A DNA stretch of 64,000 nucleotides from Rhizobiales bacterium UBA3584 (GCA_002375765.1 DFMV01000069.1:13861-77860); one strand, 5' to 3'. Counted from the stretch's first letter, positions 43,308 to 53,958 are shown. Notes: generated by a model not told the origin, from the sequence alone. Made by a program: numbers and translations.

Positions 43308-44090
43308 ATGAGATGTCTCGCCATAGTTTTAGCCCTGGTCCTGCTCGCCGCCATGCCGGTTGCGGGCCAGGAACCGCAAGCCGAACCCCCGCTGCCGCAG
43401 CCGCGTCCTGAAGGGCTTGGCAGCGAGAATGGCGAGTCCGAAGCGCCACTTACCGCACCTCAAGCAGAAGACGAGCCCGAGGCTGTCCCGAACGATGAAC
43501 CCGAACCAGAGACGGGCGAACCTGGCCGCGTCTATCAGGCCGCCTGTCCGGCCCTGCTCACCGGATCGGTCGTCGGAGAAATGGTGCCGCCTCAGTCGGA
43601 AGGCAGTTGCGGTCTGCAAAGTCCGATCGCTGTCTCGGCCGTTTTCGTGAATGGCCGGAAAATCCCGCTTTCGGGCAGCCCGGTCACCAATTGCACGATG
43701 GCCACGGCGCTCGCCGATTGGGCCGGCGAGGTCGATGCCTATGCCGGCGCGGTGCTCGACACCGAAATCGAAAGCCTTGCCACCGGGCCGGGCTACACGT
43801 GCCGTCTGCGCAATGGCGCGGACACCGGGTTCGTCTCCGAGCATGGGTTGGGCAACGCCATCGACATTGCCGCCGTCAATCTTGCCGATGGCACCACCAT
43901 CTCGGTGCTTGAGGACTGGCGCGCCGTGCCCGCGCAGCCGGAAGCCAAATTCCTGAGCTTTGCCCATTCAGCGGCGTGCGGGCGGTTCACCACCGTTCTG
44001 GGCCCCGAGGCCAATTCCGAGCACGAAGACCATTTCCATTTCGATCTGGGCTGTCACGGTCAAAGCTGCACGGCCCGGATCTGTCAATGA
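43308..44090 (+). CDS. Extensin-family exported protein (M15-like fold)
   Basis: A 260-residue protein with a signal peptide ([20 protein letters not shown]) and a proline/glutamate-rich spacer ([15 protein letters not shown] and on). It ends with the extensin-like domain: [27 protein letters not shown] and [15 protein letters not shown], where His/Asp residues match the zinc site of M15 peptidases. It probably acts in the periplasm on cell wall. ATG 43308 has a weak CGGAG upstream. It converges on a small gene with a 7-base overlap. Confidence 0.85.
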   Translation: MRCLAIVLALVLLAAMPVAGQEPQAEPPLPQPRPEGLGSENGESEAPLTAPQAEDEPEAVPNDEPEPETGEPGRVYQAACPALLTGSVVGEMVPPQSEGSCGLQSPIAVSAVFVNGRKIPLSGSPVTNCTMATALADWAGEVDAYAGAVLDTEIESLATGPGYTCRLRNGADTGFVSEHGLGNAIDIAAVNLADGTTISVLEDWRAVPAQPEAKFLSFAHSAACGRFTTVLGPEANSEHEDHFHFDLGCHGQSCTARICQ

Positions 44091-44281
44091 CCCGTTGGGC
44101 AACGCGACCCTGTGCCGGGGCCCTTCTCAGGGGCGCGGCAGGGCTCCTCATGCCGTGGGTGATAGGCGGGCAGGTCGGCCAGTGTGTGCAAATCGAGGGT
44201 GTCCAGGGTTTCCGCGTCGCGTTGCAGCGTCCCGGATGGGGTCTCGGCTTCGGTCAGAAACGCAATGAGTGATTTTAGCAT
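44084..44281 (-). CDS. Small 65-residue hypothetical protein
   Basis: Starts at ATG 44281 with AAAGG about ten bases upstream, diverging from the GcvA-like gene and ending inside the extensin gene's end. MLKSLIAFLTEAETPSGTLQ and LDTLDLHTLADLPAYHP are helical; the rest is Pro/Gly-rich. The N-terminal pattern resembles small DUF1127-like proteins only loosely. Function unknown. Confidence 0.45.
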   Translation of the reverse strand: MLKSLIAFLTEAETPSGTLQRDAETLDTLDLHTLADLPAYHPRHEEPCRAPEKGPGTGSRCPTGH

Positions 44282-44374
44282 TTGTCGTGGCCTTTGCGGA
44301 TCAGGACTACAGTATCGCCCACCAAACGCCGCACTCCCATGGACATCTTCTGGTTTTAGGTTTAGAAAAACTAT

Positions 44375-45298
44375 ATGAGCGATGCCCCTGCCATCCCGTT
44401 CAATGCCCTCCATGCCCTCGCCCTTGTGGCGCGGCATGGCGCGCTCGGCCCGGCTGCCGAGGCGCTCGGGGTGACGCCGGGCGCTGTCAGCCAGCACATC
44501 CGCCGGGCCGAGGAGCGGTGTGGGCTGGCCCTGTTCGAGCGCACGCCGAAAGGGCTGGTGCCCACCCATGCGCTCTTGGGTGTTCTGGGCGATCTCGACA
44601 CCGGCTTTGCCGCGCTGGCCCGCGCGCAGGCGAGCCTGATGACGCCCTCGCAAAACCGCAACCTTTTGACGGTCACCGTCGGCAATGTCTTTGCCTCGCG
44701 CTGGCTGATCTGGCGGCTGGCCGATCTGGGCGCCGTCCATCCCGAAATCGAACTGAAGCTTTTGACCACCGGCGCGCTTGTCGATCTTGGCCGGCCGGAC
44801 GTCGATTGCGCCATCCGGTTCGGCGCCGGTGACTGGCCGGGTGTTAGCGCCGAACCCATCGGCACCCATGCGGTGTTTCCCATCTGCGCGCCCGCGCTGG
44901 CCGAGCGGCTCAAGACGCCAGCCGATCTGGCCCATGTTCCCGTCATCATGGATCAGGCGTCCATGCTCTCCTGGCCCGACTGGCTGGCCGCCGCCGGCCA
45001 ACCCGATCTGAAGCTTTCAGGGCCGGCGATCTCCGATCCCGCCCTGGCGTTCGATGCGGCCATTGCCGGGCAGGGTGTGCTGCTGGCGCTTGGCATCATG
45101 GCCGAATACGGGCTGGAGCGCGGGCAGGTCGTCGCCCCGTTCCCCACGATCACGCACTCAAAATTCGGCTACTGGTTTGCGACCGCCAGGGGCCGGGAGT
45201 TGCCTGCCCGCACGCGCAAATTCCGCTCCTGGCTGGTCGGCCAGATGAGCGCTTGCGAAACCAGGACGCAAAAGGTGGTTGCCAGACGCGCCGAGTAG
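44375..45298 (+). CDS. LysR-family regulator, GcvA-like
   Basis: A 307-residue LysR regulator: HTH at about residues 7-60 (FNALHALALVARHGALGPAAEALGVTPGAVSQHIRRAEE, seen here in parts) and an effector domain of the GcvA group (FASRWLIWRLADLGAVHPEIELKL; IRFGAGDWPGV; DPALAFDAAIAGQGVLLALG). GcvA proteins control glycine cleavage and other amino acid genes, but the target here is not visible. No neighbour diverges except the small gene at 44281. Confidence 0.85.
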   Translation: MSDAPAIPFNALHALALVARHGALGPAAEALGVTPGAVSQHIRRAEERCGLALFERTPKGLVPTHALLGVLGDLDTGFAALARAQASLMTPSQNRNLLTVTVGNVFASRWLIWRLADLGAVHPEIELKLLTTGALVDLGRPDVDCAIRFGAGDWPGVSAEPIGTHAVFPICAPALAERLKTPADLAHVPVIMDQASMLSWPDWLAAAGQPDLKLSGPAISDPALAFDAAIAGQGVLLALGIMAEYGLERGQVVAPFPTITHSKFGYWFATARGRELPARTRKFRSWLVGQMSACETRTQKVVARRAE

Positions 45299-45317
45299 TT
45301 TAGAATAGTTCTAAACT
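45297..45317 (+). promoter_or_regulatory. Irr/ICE-type iron-control palindrome upstream of mbfA
   Basis: AGTTTAGAA-TAG-TTCTAAACT is a perfect inverted repeat of 9-base arms around a 3-base spacer. It matches the ICE motif (TTTAGAA-N3-TTCTAAA) bound by Irr in Rhizobiales. It ends 20 bases before the mbfA ATG and overlaps the end of the GcvA-like gene by two bases. Irr binding here would repress mbfA under low iron. Confidence 0.85.
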
Positions 45318-45337
45318 ATGTGATCGAGTGTCCTTCC

Positions 45338-46318
45338 ATGCTGACAGCCTTCCGCCCCGCCCGCCGCGATTTTTCGTCCCTGTCCGAAAGGGAAATCCTG
45401 GCCCTCGCCATCTCGTCCGAAGAAGAAGACGGGCGCATTTACGCTGCCTATGCCGAGCGGTTGCGTGAGGATTATCCGGCCAGCGCCGCGATTTTCGATG
45501 GCATGGCCGCCGAGGAAGACAATCACCGGCGCCTGTTGATCGACCGTTACGCGGCGCGGTTCGGCCCCTCCATCGTGCCGATCCGGCGCGAGCATGTGCG
45601 TGGCTTTTACACGCGCAAGCCCGTGTGGCTGATGGCCGAGCTCGATCTGGACACGGTGCGCAACCAGGCCCGCGAAATGGAGCAGGATGCGGCGCGGTTT
45701 TATGCCGAAGCCATAAAGCAGACCAGGGATGCCGACACCCGCAAATTGCTGGGCGATCTCGAGCGTGCCGAGCGCGGGCACGAGCACAAGGCCGAGAGCC
45801 TTGAGGACGCCCATCTCGACACCGAAAGCCGCGACAGCGAAAAAACCACCGCGCATCGCAATTTCGTTCTGACCTACATCCAGCCCGGACTTGCCGGGCT
45901 GATGGACGGCTCGGTCTCCACCCTCGCGCCGATCTTTGCCGCCGCCTTTGCGACGGGCGACACCTGGTCGACATTCCTGATCGGTCTTGCCGCATCGGTG
46001 GGGGCGGGCATTTCGATGGGCTTTACCGAAGCGGCCAGCGACGATGGGCGCCTGACCGGACGCGGCTCACCGATCAAACGCGGCTTTGCCTCGGGCATCA
46101 TGACCGCCGTGGGCGGGCTGGGCCACGCCCTGCCCTACCTGATCCCCCATTTCTGGACCGCCACCACAATCGCCATGGCGGTCGTGGTCGTCGAGCTTTG
46201 GACCATCGCCTGGATCCAGAAGCGGTTCATGGACACCCCCTTCTGGCGCGCCGTCCTGCAGGTGGTCCTGGGCGGCTCCCTGGTCTTTGCCGCCGGCATC
46301 ATCATCGGCAATGCATAG
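45338..46318 (+). CDS. mbfA: Membrane-bound ferritin / VIT1-family iron exporter
   Basis: A 326-residue fusion of an N-terminal ferritin-like (rubrerythrin-type) domain and a C-terminal VIT1-like membrane domain. In the ferritin part, metal-binding glutamates appear in SSEEEDGRIY, AAEEDNHRRLL, REMEQDAARFYAEAI and ERAERGHEHK. The C-terminal part has several hydrophobic segments from about residue 180 (GLMDGSVSTLAPIFAAAFAT; GFASGIMTAVGGLGHALPYL). MbfA exports iron from the cytosol and protects from peroxide. Its Irr box supports iron control. ATG 45338 is the start that leaves the box untranslated. Confidence 0.92.
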   Translation: MLTAFRPARRDFSSLSEREILALAISSEEEDGRIYAAYAERLREDYPASAAIFDGMAAEEDNHRRLLIDRYAARFGPSIVPIRREHVRGFYTRKPVWLMAELDLDTVRNQAREMEQDAARFYAEAIKQTRDADTRKLLGDLERAERGHEHKAESLEDAHLDTESRDSEKTTAHRNFVLTYIQPGLAGLMDGSVSTLAPIFAAAFATGDTWSTFLIGLAASVGAGISMGFTEAASDDGRLTGRGSPIKRGFASGIMTAVGGLGHALPYLIPHFWTATTIAMAVVVVELWTIAWIQKRFMDTPFWRAVLQVVLGGSLVFAAGIIIGNA

Positions 46319-46793
46319 ATGAAACGCGCCCTTCCCAGGTGAGAGAGCGCGGCTGGGCGTCCGGGCCGCAAGTGTTGATATCTGTCGTTTCGCCAAGATG
46401 AACCCTCTCCCTCGGGGGGAGAGGGTGGCCGGCAGGCTGGTGAGGGGGCCTCGAGCGGTAGCACATCCCGCCTCACCCTGCGCCACTCTCCCCGGTCATC
46501 CCGGGCGAAGACTCCGACAGCGATGGTGAGTGGACCGCGCAACACCGTTATTCTCAACCTCGACCCACGCACCACCGTCATCCCGGGCGAAGACCCGGGA
46601 CCCAGTAGCCGGCAGCGCCTGAGGCTCAATCACCTCCCTCTCCTCGCTTCCCCGGGCCCGACCCGGGGCCCATGCGCGCCGCCGCACCCTGCAGTGGTTC
46701 GGCAAGACCGCTGGATCCTTGCTCACGTCCGGGCCGGCGATAATGAGGGATGCCACCATTGCCCATCCTCCCATCTCGTTTCATAATTGAAAC
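46319..46793. repeat. Intergenic region built of GC-rich REP-like elements
   Basis: No gene is visible in these 475 bases. CCCTCTCCCTCGGGGGGAG-like DNA with an inverted partner GGTGAGGGGG lies at about 46403-46450. The pattern GTCATCCCGGGCGAAGAC occurs at about 46496-46512 and again near 46578-46595, followed by CCGGGACCCAGTAG. These are widespread short intergenic repeats in alphaproteobacteria. Confidence 0.6.
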
Positions 46794-47657
46794 ATGGATG
46801 TGTCCTGGGATGATCTTCGGCTGTTTCTCGACGTGGCGCGGCTCGGCGGGCTGTCGGCGGCGCGTGCCACGACGGGGCTGAGCGCGGCCACACTGGGGCG
46901 GCGCGTCACGGCGCTCGAACGCCAGATTGGCGAAACGCTCTTCATACGCGCCCAGACCGGGTTCACCCTCACCGGTGCCGGCGAAGCGCTGCTCAAGCGC
47001 GCCGAGGACGTCGAAGCCGCGATGCGCGCCGTCACCCATTGGCGGGACGGGGCCATCGGGGCGCGGGTGGTGCGGGTGTCGGCAGGCGGCTGGACCACCG
47101 ATTTTCTGTCCCGGCATATCGAGGAGCTCTGGTCACCCGATGACGGGTTCCGGGTGGAATTTGTCACCGCCTATGACAAGGTCGACATCGGGCGCCGCGC
47201 CGCCGATATCGGCATCCGCAGTTCAGCGCCGACCGAACCCAATCTGGCGGGCCGCAAGATGACCCCGGTCGCCTATGCGCTCTATTGCGCGCCGCGTCTG
47301 GTGGCTGGAGTGCGCGATGGATTGTTCGTCGGGGTCACCGGCCCGGCCGCCGCAACGGCCTCGGCGCGCTGGCTGCAGGCCCATCATGGCGACCGCATTG
47401 TGGTCAGCGGCAACGACGCCCATTCGGTGCGCGAACTGGTTGCGGCGGGCACGGGGCTCACCGTCCTGCCGTGCTTTATCGGCGATGCCGATCCGCGCCT
47501 GTCGCGCATCAGGGGTCCCATTGCCGACCTTGCCGCGCACCAATGGCTGGTCCTCCATCACGAGGAGCGCCACAGCCCGCCGGTCAGGACGCTCGCCGAC
47601 CGTATCGTTCGCCTGATGCATGCGCATGCAAAACTCTTTGCCGGCGATGTCTCATAG
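46794..47657 (+). CDS. LysR-family transcriptional regulator
   Basis: A 287-residue LysR regulator. The HTH at about residues 5-60 includes FLDVARLGGLSAARATTGLS, ATLGRRVTALE and the FIRAQTGFTLT end; the effector domain follows (GLTVLPCFIGDADPRLSRI). The pattern LFLDVARLGGLSAAR belongs to a group whose members often regulate a divergent transporter or reductase, but no such gene diverges here; the nearest neighbour converges. Effector unknown. Confidence 0.85.
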   Translation: MDVSWDDLRLFLDVARLGGLSAARATTGLSAATLGRRVTALERQIGETLFIRAQTGFTLTGAGEALLKRAEDVEAAMRAVTHWRDGAIGARVVRVSAGGWTTDFLSRHIEELWSPDDGFRVEFVTAYDKVDIGRRAADIGIRSSAPTEPNLAGRKMTPVAYALYCAPRLVAGVRDGLFVGVTGPAAATASARWLQAHHGDRIVVSGNDAHSVRELVAAGTGLTVLPCFIGDADPRLSRIRGPIADLAAHQWLVLHHEERHSPPVRTLADRIVRLMHAHAKLFAGDVS

Positions 47658-48134
47658 GGCCGCGCGCCGTCTCTGATAATAAAGCGCCACCAGAATGGCT
47701 GCGATGCCCAGTGCAGCAAGCAACGCCGTCGCGCCGCCATCGGCAAACACCACCTGATGCATGATGCGGCCGGGCAGGAACGTAAACAGACCCGCGCCGA
47801 TCAACCCGCCGCCATAGACCGAGATCATCGTTGTGCGGTGCGTCTTGACATCGCCGGCCCGAATGGCCTGCCAGCCGCCCCACAATCCAAAGAGCGTGAA
47901 CAGCGAAAGAATGTGGATCGGGCTATAGGGTCCGAGCAGACGGATTTCCGAAATCAGGAATGACGAGAGCGAGACACCGAGCATCAAGCCGATCCAGATC
48001 CGGCCCAGCGCCTTGTGCAGGGGCGTGCCCTTGCGCCAGAACAGCATCGCGGTTCCGATGACCAGCGCGAGCACCGCGCAGGCGACGTGAAGCTGAATGG
48101 GGAGTGGGGCATGGGTGAGGGCTGTTGCATCCAT
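47652..48134 (-). CDS. DUF2306-family membrane protein
   Basis: A 160-residue inner-membrane protein with four hydrophobic segments. LPIQLHVACAVLALVIGTAML, the KGTPLHKALGRIWIGLMLG block and DVKTHRTTMISVYGGGLIGAGL are marks of DUF2306. The function is unknown. It overlaps the end of the LysR gene by six bases and lies 38 bases from the divergent LytTR gene, which may regulate it. Confidence 0.8.
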   Translation of the reverse strand: MDATALTHAPLPIQLHVACAVLALVIGTAMLFWRKGTPLHKALGRIWIGLMLGVSLSSFLISEIRLLGPYSPIHILSLFTLFGLWGGWQAIRAGDVKTHRTTMISVYGGGLIGAGLFTFLPGRIMHQVVFADGGATALLAALGIAAILVALYYQRRRAAL

Positions 48135-48172
48135 TGGACGGCTCCGGCATGTAGTTTGGGCGTGAGGCGGAT

Positions 48173-49036
48173 GTGCACCGAGTGTCCAATGGGCGTCACC
48201 GCCGCAAGTCCGGATACGTGAACCAGGAATTTGCCTTCGTGAACGACAGCCCCATTCACTTCACGCTTCGCCAATTGCACGGTGTTTTTTCCAGCCCGCT
48301 GGCGTGGGGAATCATGGTGGGAGTGGGGGTAATCGCTGGGATTACCGGGCCTTTTTCGACCTTTGCGCATCTGGCGCCGGCGCCGCGCATCGCTTATTGG
48401 CTGCTGATCGTTGTGGGCAGCTACGGGGCGGGCACCATCGGGGCCACGCTTGCCCAGGCGCTGATCCTGCCCCGTGGCGGCCCGCTTGTCGCGCGCATCG
48501 CGGTGCTGGGCATCGGGGCCTCATTTCCCGTCACCGCCGCGGTTGCCCTGATCAGCTGGCTGTTCTTTCCCGACCTCAGCGATACCGGGCTAAGCCTTTT
48601 CGAACTCTATATCTATTGCCTTTTTATCAGCCTGGCGCTGATGGGTGTTATAGAAGGGGTGGTTGAACCTCAACTCGAAAGGCGCAGGGATCAGACGACG
48701 CCGGAAACGGTGAAAACGCCCAAAATTCTGGACCGGCTGCCAAAGGAGCTGCGGGGGCCGCTCAGCCATATGTCGATGGCCGACCATTACGTGGAAGTCC
48801 ATACAGACAAAGGCAAGTCATTGATTTTAATGCGTCTTTCTGACGCAATCGCCGAAACGGAAGGCGTCGAGGGCCTGCAGGTTCACCGCAGCCATTGGGT
48901 GGCCAGGGACGCCATTTCGGCCGTAAAACGTGTGGACAGTCGCGTGGTCGTACAGCTTGCGACAGGGCAAACGCTTCCCGTCTCACGGAGCTATCTCGCC
49001 GCCGTGCGCGCCCATGAAAAAGGCGCCGCCCGATGA
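48173..49036 (+). CDS. Membrane-bound LytTR-type transcriptional regulator
   Basis: A 287-residue protein. Four hydrophobic segments are seen at about residues 45-170 (AWGIMVGVGVIAGITGP; YWLLIVVGSYGAGTIGATLA; IAVLGIGASFPVTAAVALIS; IYCLFISLALMGVIEG). A LytTR DNA-binding domain follows at the C-terminus (LSHMSMADHYVEVHTDKGKS, EGVEGLQVHRSHWVARDAI). GTG 48173 has GAGGCGG at good spacing. Such proteins sense an unknown membrane signal; its divergent DUF2306 neighbour is a likely target. Confidence 0.8.
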   Translation: MHRVSNGRHRRKSGYVNQEFAFVNDSPIHFTLRQLHGVFSSPLAWGIMVGVGVIAGITGPFSTFAHLAPAPRIAYWLLIVVGSYGAGTIGATLAQALILPRGGPLVARIAVLGIGASFPVTAAVALISWLFFPDLSDTGLSLFELYIYCLFISLALMGVIEGVVEPQLERRRDQTTPETVKTPKILDRLPKELRGPLSHMSMADHYVEVHTDKGKSLILMRLSDAIAETEGVEGLQVHRSHWVARDAISAVKRVDSRVVVQLATGQTLPVSRSYLAAVRAHEKGAAR

Positions 49037-49048
49037 GCAGCGCCTTTT
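49018..49048 (+). terminator. Terminator overlapping the LytTR gene stop
   Basis: AAAAGGCGC (49018-49026) pairs with GCGCCTTTT (49040-49048) around a 13-base loop holding the TGA stop. It ends in a T-run on the plus strand and, as A-run on the other side, also serves infB. Confidence 0.75.
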
Positions 49049-49069
49049 AAAATCAGTGGTTTAGCGAGA

Positions 49070-51670
49070 TTACAGCGTCCGCTGAACCTTTTCGACGCGA
49101 TAGCATTCGATGACATCGCCGGGGCGCATGTCTTCGTACTTCTCGAACGCCATGCCGCATTCCTGGCCGGACTGGACTTCCTTGACCTCGTCCTTGAAAC
49201 GCTTGAGCGTCGAGAGCTTGCCTTCGTGGATAACCACGTTGTCGCGAATCAGACGCACGCCCGCGCCACGCTCGACCATGCCATCGGTAACCCGGCAGCC
49301 TGCGACCTTGCCGACCTTGGAGATGTTGAACACCTCGAGGATTTCGGCATTGCCCAGGAAGGTTTCACGCACTTCAGGGGCCAGCATCCCGCTCATCACG
49401 CCCTTCACGTCATCGATCAGATCGTAGATGATGTTGTAGTAGCGGACTTCGATGCCTTCGCGCTGCGCCAGATCGGCGGCCTGCTTGTTGGCACGCACAT
49501 TGAAACCGATGATGACCGCACCCGAGGCCGTGGCGAGTGTCACGTCGGATTCGGTGATCCCACCCACACCCGAATAGAGGATCTGGGCCGACACTTCGTC
49601 GGTCGAGAGCTTGTTGAGCGCGGTCACGATCGCTTCGACCGAACCCTGAACGTCGCCCTTGATGAGCAGCGGGAACTTGGCGATGCCCGAAGCTTTGAGC
49701 TGGTTCATCATCTGCTCGAGCGAGGTCGCACCACCACCGGCGGTCTTTTCGCGAATGACACGCTGGCGGTATTCGGTGATCTCGCGGGCGCGGGCTTCGC
49801 TTTCGACAACGGCGAAACGGTCGCCGGCGTCGGGAACGCCCGAGAAACCAAGCACTTCGACCGGCGTCGAGGGACCTGCAGTTTTGACCTGCTCGCCCTT
49901 GTCGTCGATCAGCGCACGGACCTTGGCCCATTCGTTGCCGGCCACGACAATGTCGCCGACGCTGAGCGTGCCGCGCTGCACCAGAACGGTGGCAACGGCG
50001 CCACGACCCTTGTCGAGCTTGGATTCGATGACCAGACCCTGGGCCGAACCGCTTTGGGGCGATTTGAGTTCGAGCACTTCGGACTGCAGCAGCACCGCTT
50101 CGAGCAGACCATCGAGATTGGTCTTCTTGAGCGCGGAGACTTCCACGTCCAGCACTTCACCGCCCATCGATTCAACGAACACTTCATGCTGAAGCAGCTC
50201 GGTGCGCACGCGGGTGGAATCAGCGCCCTGCTTGTCGATCTTGTTGATCGCGACGATGATCGGAACGCCCGCCGCCTTGGCGTGCTTGATGGATTCGATG
50301 GTCTGGGGCATCACGCCATCGTCGGCTGCCACCACAAGAATGGCAATGTCGGTGGCCTGAGCGCCACGGGCCCGCATGGCGGTGAACGCTTCGTGGCCCG
50401 GAGTATCGAGGAAGGTGATCTTCTGGCCGTTCTTTTCGACCTGATAGGCACCAATATGCTGGGTGATACCACCGGCTTCGGTCGAGACCACGTTGGCCTC
50501 GCGGATCGCATCGAGCAGCGAGGTCTTGCCGTGGTCGACGTGGCCCATGATGGTCACAACCGGCGGACGGTTGACCAGATCACCTGCGTCGTCATTGTCG
50601 ATATCATCGAACAGGCCACCTTCGACGTCGCTTTCGGCGACGCGCTTGACGGTGTGTCCCATTTCGGTGGCGATCAGTTCGGCCGTATCGGCATCAATGA
50701 CGTCGTTGATCTTGAGCATCTGGCCCTGGGCCATCAGCAGCTTGATGACGTCGACAGCGCGCTCGGCCATACGGTTGGCCAGTTCGGCCACCGTGATCGC
50801 CTCGGGGATCGTGACCTCGCGGGCCAGCTTGGGCTGGGCCACCTTGGTGTTGCGGCCCATCTTCTTGTTCTGGCGCCGGCGCATGGCGGCGAGCGAAGGT
50901 CCACGACGATCACTGTCGTCGAGTGCCGAATTGACGTTGAGGCGCCCACGCGAATTGGAATCGCGGCGCGCCGGCGTGGCGCTCGGCCGCGGTGCGGCAT
51001 TGCGCTTGGCGCGTTCGAGTTCGTCCTTGTCGACAAGGGCCTTGGGACCGGGCGCCGCACGGCGGCGCACGCGGTCATCCTCGCCTTCGCCCGGAGGCGG
51101 CGGAGGCGGCATATCGGGCTGAGCAGCGCGCGGGCTGGGCTTGGCAACGGGCTTTGGCCGGGCCTGACCGGCCTTGACCGGAACGATCCCGTCCAACTCC
51201 TCATTGGCCGCTTCCCGGGCCTTTTCGGCTTCGACCGCGGCAGCGCGGCGCTCGGCCTCTTCGCGCTCGGCCTTGCGGCGGGCGTCGATCTCGGCGTGGC
51301 GCTGTGCTTCTTCTTCGGCCTTGATGCGATCTTCTTCGGCACGGGCCGCGGCTTCGCGCAGAGCGCGTTCGCGGGCCTGGTTCTCATTTTGGGTGAGACT
51401 GGCCGAATTGACGTTCTGACGCGGGCTGGCCGATTGCGGGCGCCCACCCGGGCGGGAAGGTTGAGGCCGCCCGCCCCCTGATGCATTGCCGCCCGACTGT
51501 TGAGGCGCGCCCGTACCGGGCCCACCCACGCGGCGGGTGCGCTTTTCAACAACGACGGTGCGTGAGGACCGCGACATGCCGGGCCGTGCGCCAAGATTTG
51601 GCGCGCCCTTGAGGGTCAGGGTCTTTTTCCCCGAGCCCGAATTGTCGCTGGTCTTGTCCTTATCGGTCAT
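49070..51670 (-). CDS. infB: Translation initiation factor IF-2
   Basis: An 866-residue GTPase. A long charged N-terminal linker (Ala/Arg/Glu/Pro rich, about 1-280) precedes IF2-N ([19 protein letters not shown]), then the G domain: G1 [16 protein letters not shown]3 [16 protein letters not shown]4 NKIDKQGA. The C-terminal domains bind initiator tRNA. IF-2 brings fMet-tRNA to the 30S subunit. It overlaps the ylxR-like gene by four bases, as the last gene of the rimP-nusA-ylxR-infB operon. Confidence 0.98.
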   Translation of the reverse strand: MTDKDKTSDNSGSGKKTLTLKGAPNLGARPGMSRSSRTVVVEKRTRRVGGPGTGAPQQSGGNASGGGRPQPSRPGGRPQSASPRQNVNSASLTQNENQARERALREAAARAEEDRIKAEEEAQRHAEIDARRKAEREEAERRAAAVEAEKAREAANEELDGIVPVKAGQARPKPVAKPSPRAAQPDMPPPPPPGEGEDDRVRRRAAPGPKALVDKDELERAKRNAAPRPSATPARRDSNSRGRLNVNSALDDSDRRGPSLAAMRRRQNKKMGRNTKVAQPKLAREVTIPEAITVAELANRMAERAVDVIKLLMAQGQMLKINDVIDADTAELIATEMGHTVKRVAESDVEGGLFDDIDNDDAGDLVNRPPVVTIMGHVDHGKTSLLDAIREANVVSTEAGGITQHIGAYQVEKNGQKITFLDTPGHEAFTAMRARGAQATDIAILVVAADDGVMPQTIESIKHAKAAGVPIIVAINKIDKQGADSTRVRTELLQHEVFVESMGGEVLDVEVSALKKTNLDGLLEAVLLQSEVLELKSPQSGSAQGLVIESKLDKGRGAVATVLVQRGTLSVGDIVVAGNEWAKVRALIDDKGEQVKTAGPSTPVEVLGFSGVPDAGDRFAVVESEARAREITEYRQRVIREKTAGGGATSLEQMMNQLKASGIAKFPLLIKGDVQGSVEAIVTALNKLSTDEVSAQILYSGVGGITESDVTLATASGAVIIGFNVRANKQAADLAQREGIEVRYYNIIYDLIDDVKGVMSGMLAPEVRETFLGNAEILEVFNISKVGKVAGCRVTDGMVERGAGVRLIRDNVVIHEGKLSTLKRFKDEVKEVQSGQECGMAFEKYEDMRPGDVIECYRVEKVQRTL

Positions 51671-52284
51671 ATGGTGCCGTCTTCTTCTCTGTCTGTGGCG
51701 TTGAAAAGGGCAAGCCGATTTGCCCGTTCAATCACCGAATTTGCTGCCGCGCCGGGAGTCAGCGCAGCGTGTATCACATTTTCGAGCCCCAATGCCAAAC
51801 CCAATTGGGTCGACGAGAGAGATTCGATATGAGCCAGCCTGTCGGCGACTTCGCCGCGCCGGGCCCATTGCAGCATCTTGCGGCGGCCGTCGGGAGCGGC
51901 ATCGCTGGCTGTAATCAGCGCGCCCACCCGCCCCGACTGGAGAACCGAAGCGACCTTGGCGGCGCCGGTTACCAGCGCGCCCGCCTTGCGCGCCAGCCCC
52001 AGGGTGCCCATCAGGCGCTGTTCTAACCGGGTCCGCACCTGTTCTGCAAGGTCGGGCGGCACCGTTACGTTTTCCTTGAGGCTTCGCGCGAAAACCTTTT
52101 TGCGCACCGCCTCATTCACTGCGTCGGCAGAAAGGGTGATCCAGACACCGCGGCCGGGAGCCTTGGCATCAACATCGGGCGCCAATACCCCGTCGGGGGA
52201 AACCGCGAAGCGGATGAGCGCGGAACCGGGTTTTTCGGCCCGCGTAAGAGCGCACATCCTGTCTACATCTTTTTCGCGGCCCAA
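51667..52284 (-). CDS. YlxR-family RNA-binding protein (DUF448)
   Basis: A 205-residue protein. The N-terminal domain has [21 protein letters not shown] and [13 protein letters not shown], matching YlxR/DUF448. The C-terminal half ([21 protein letters not shown], then [15 protein letters not shown]) is the L7Ae/YlxQ-like part that alphaproteobacteria fuse to it. It lies between nusA and infB and is thought to bind RNA. ATGA overlap with infB. Confidence 0.9.
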   Translation of the reverse strand: MGREKDVDRMCALTRAEKPGSALIRFAVSPDGVLAPDVDAKAPGRGVWITLSADAVNEAVRKKVFARSLKENVTVPPDLAEQVRTRLEQRLMGTLGLARKAGALVTGAAKVASVLQSGRVGALITASDAAPDGRRKMLQWARRGEVADRLAHIESLSSTQLGLALGLENVIHAALTPGAAANSVIERANRLALFNATDREEDGTI

Positions 52285-52337
52285 TTGCGGCGCCCTTTTA
52301 CCCTTGTTCTGACAAACTCCCCGATGGGGGCGTTTCG

Positions 52338-53954
52338 TTATTCTGCGACCTCGCCCTCGGCGGGAACTTCGCCTTCACCCTCAACGACTTCTGCCTGAGG
52401 CAGGTCGTCTTCGGTGATCCAGCCGGCCTTGAGACGCGCCGTCATGATCATGTCCTCGGCCTCTTCACGCGACAGCGGGAAGGCCGAAAGCGTGCCCTCG
52501 AAGCGCTTGGTTTCACCGTCCTTGCGCTCGGTCCAGCCGATCAGATCATCGGCGATGCAACCGGCGAAGTCCTCGACGGTCTTGATTTCTTCCTTGCCCA
52601 GGGCAACCAGCATTGCTGCCGAAAGGCCCGGAATGTCGTAAAGCGCATCCTCGACACCGAGCTTTTGACGCTCTTCGTCGAGTTCACGTTCCTGTGCATC
52701 GAGGAACTCGGTGGCACGGTTCTGGATCTCTCCGGCCGTTTCTTCATCGAACCCGCCGATCGAGGCGATTTCCGCCAGATCGACATAGGCCAGTTCCTCT
52801 ATCGAGGAGAAGCCTTCCGAGGCGAGCAACTGGGCGACCATTTCGTCCACGTCGAGCGCGTTCATAAAGAGCGCCGTCCGCTCGGTGAATTCCTTCTGGC
52901 GGCGTTCGGATTCTTCCTGCTCGGTCAGGATGTCGATGTCCCAGCCGATCAGCTGGCTGGCCAGTCGCACGTTCTGGCCGCGACGACCGATGGCGAGCGA
53001 AAGCTGTTCGTCGGGAACCACGACTTCGATGCGCTCTGCCTGTTCGTCGAGCACCACCTTGGCGACGTCGGCGGGCTGGAGCGCGGATACGACCAAGTCT
53101 GCTATATTGTTCGTCCAGGGGATAATATCAATCTTTTCGCCCTGCAATTCTCCAACAACCGCCTGAACGCGGGATCCGCGCATGCCCACACAGGCCCCGA
53201 CCGGGTCGATCGAGGAATCCGAAGAGGTCACGGCGATCTTGGCGCGCGAGCCCGGATCGCGGGCGATCGAGCGGATGGTGATGATGCCGTCGTAGATTTC
53301 CGGCACTTCCTGGGCAAAAAGCTTGGCCATGAACTGGGGATGGGTGCGCGAGAGGAAAATCTGCGGCCCGCGTTGCTCGCGGCGCACGTCGTAGATATAG
53401 GCGCGCACGCGATCGCCATAACGGAACTGCTCACGCGGGATCAATTCGTCGCGACGAATGATGGCTTCACCCCGGCCCAGATCGACGATCACATTGCCGT
53501 ATTCAACGCGCTTGACGCTGCCGTTGACGATTTCGCCAACACGGTCTGCATATTCTTCGTACATGCGGTCGCGTTCGGCGTCGCGCACCTTCTGGACGAT
53601 GACCTGCTTGGCCGACTGGGCAGCGATACGGCCGAATTCGATCGGGGGGAGTGGCTCTGTCACGTAATCGCCGAGCTTGGCGGCGTCGTTCTTGGCAAGC
53701 GCTTCCTTGAGCGAAATCTGCCGCCCATATTCTTCGACACGCTCGACAATTTCGAGCAGGCGCCACAGGCGCAGCTCGCCAGTGCGGGGATTGATCTCGG
53801 CCTTGACCTCGGTTTCGGCACCGTAGCGGGCCTTGGCGGCGCGCTGAATGGCCTCTTCCATAGCCTCGATAACGATCATGCGGTCGATGGACTTTTCGCG
53901 CGCCACGGCATCGGCGATCTGCAAAAGCTCCAACCTGTTCGCTGAAACGGCCAT
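52338..53954 (-). CDS. nusA: Transcription termination/antitermination factor NusA
   Basis: A 538-residue protein beginning [20 protein letters not shown] with AGGAG nine bases upstream of ATG 53954. It holds the N-terminal RNA polymerase-binding domain, S1 ([19 protein letters not shown]), two KH domains ([40 protein letters not shown]) and C-terminal helical repeats ([17 protein letters not shown] acidic end). NusA controls pausing and termination. It follows rimP by four bases. Confidence 0.97.
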   Translation of the reverse strand: MAVSANRLELLQIADAVAREKSIDRMIVIEAMEEAIQRAAKARYGAETEVKAEINPRTGELRLWRLLEIVERVEEYGRQISLKEALAKNDAAKLGDYVTEPLPPIEFGRIAAQSAKQVIVQKVRDAERDRMYEEYADRVGEIVNGSVKRVEYGNVIVDLGRGEAIIRRDELIPREQFRYGDRVRAYIYDVRREQRGPQIFLSRTHPQFMAKLFAQEVPEIYDGIITIRSIARDPGSRAKIAVTSSDSSIDPVGACVGMRGSRVQAVVGELQGEKIDIIPWTNNIADLVVSALQPADVAKVVLDEQAERIEVVVPDEQLSLAIGRRGQNVRLASQLIGWDIDILTEQEESERRQKEFTERTALFMNALDVDEMVAQLLASEGFSSIEELAYVDLAEIASIGGFDEETAGEIQNRATEFLDAQERELDEERQKLGVEDALYDIPGLSAAMLVALGKEEIKTVEDFAGCIADDLIGWTERKDGETKRFEGTLSAFPLSREEAEDMIMTARLKAGWITEDDLPQAEVVEGEGEVPAEGEVAE

Positions 53955-53958
53955 TGGA

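Noticed and set aside
49226-51481. Long open frame opposite infB
   Set aside because: It mirrors the codon pattern of infB on the other strand; His/Asp-rich product with no domain.
52665-53945. Long open frame opposite nusA
   Set aside because: Antisense artefact of high-GC coding DNA.
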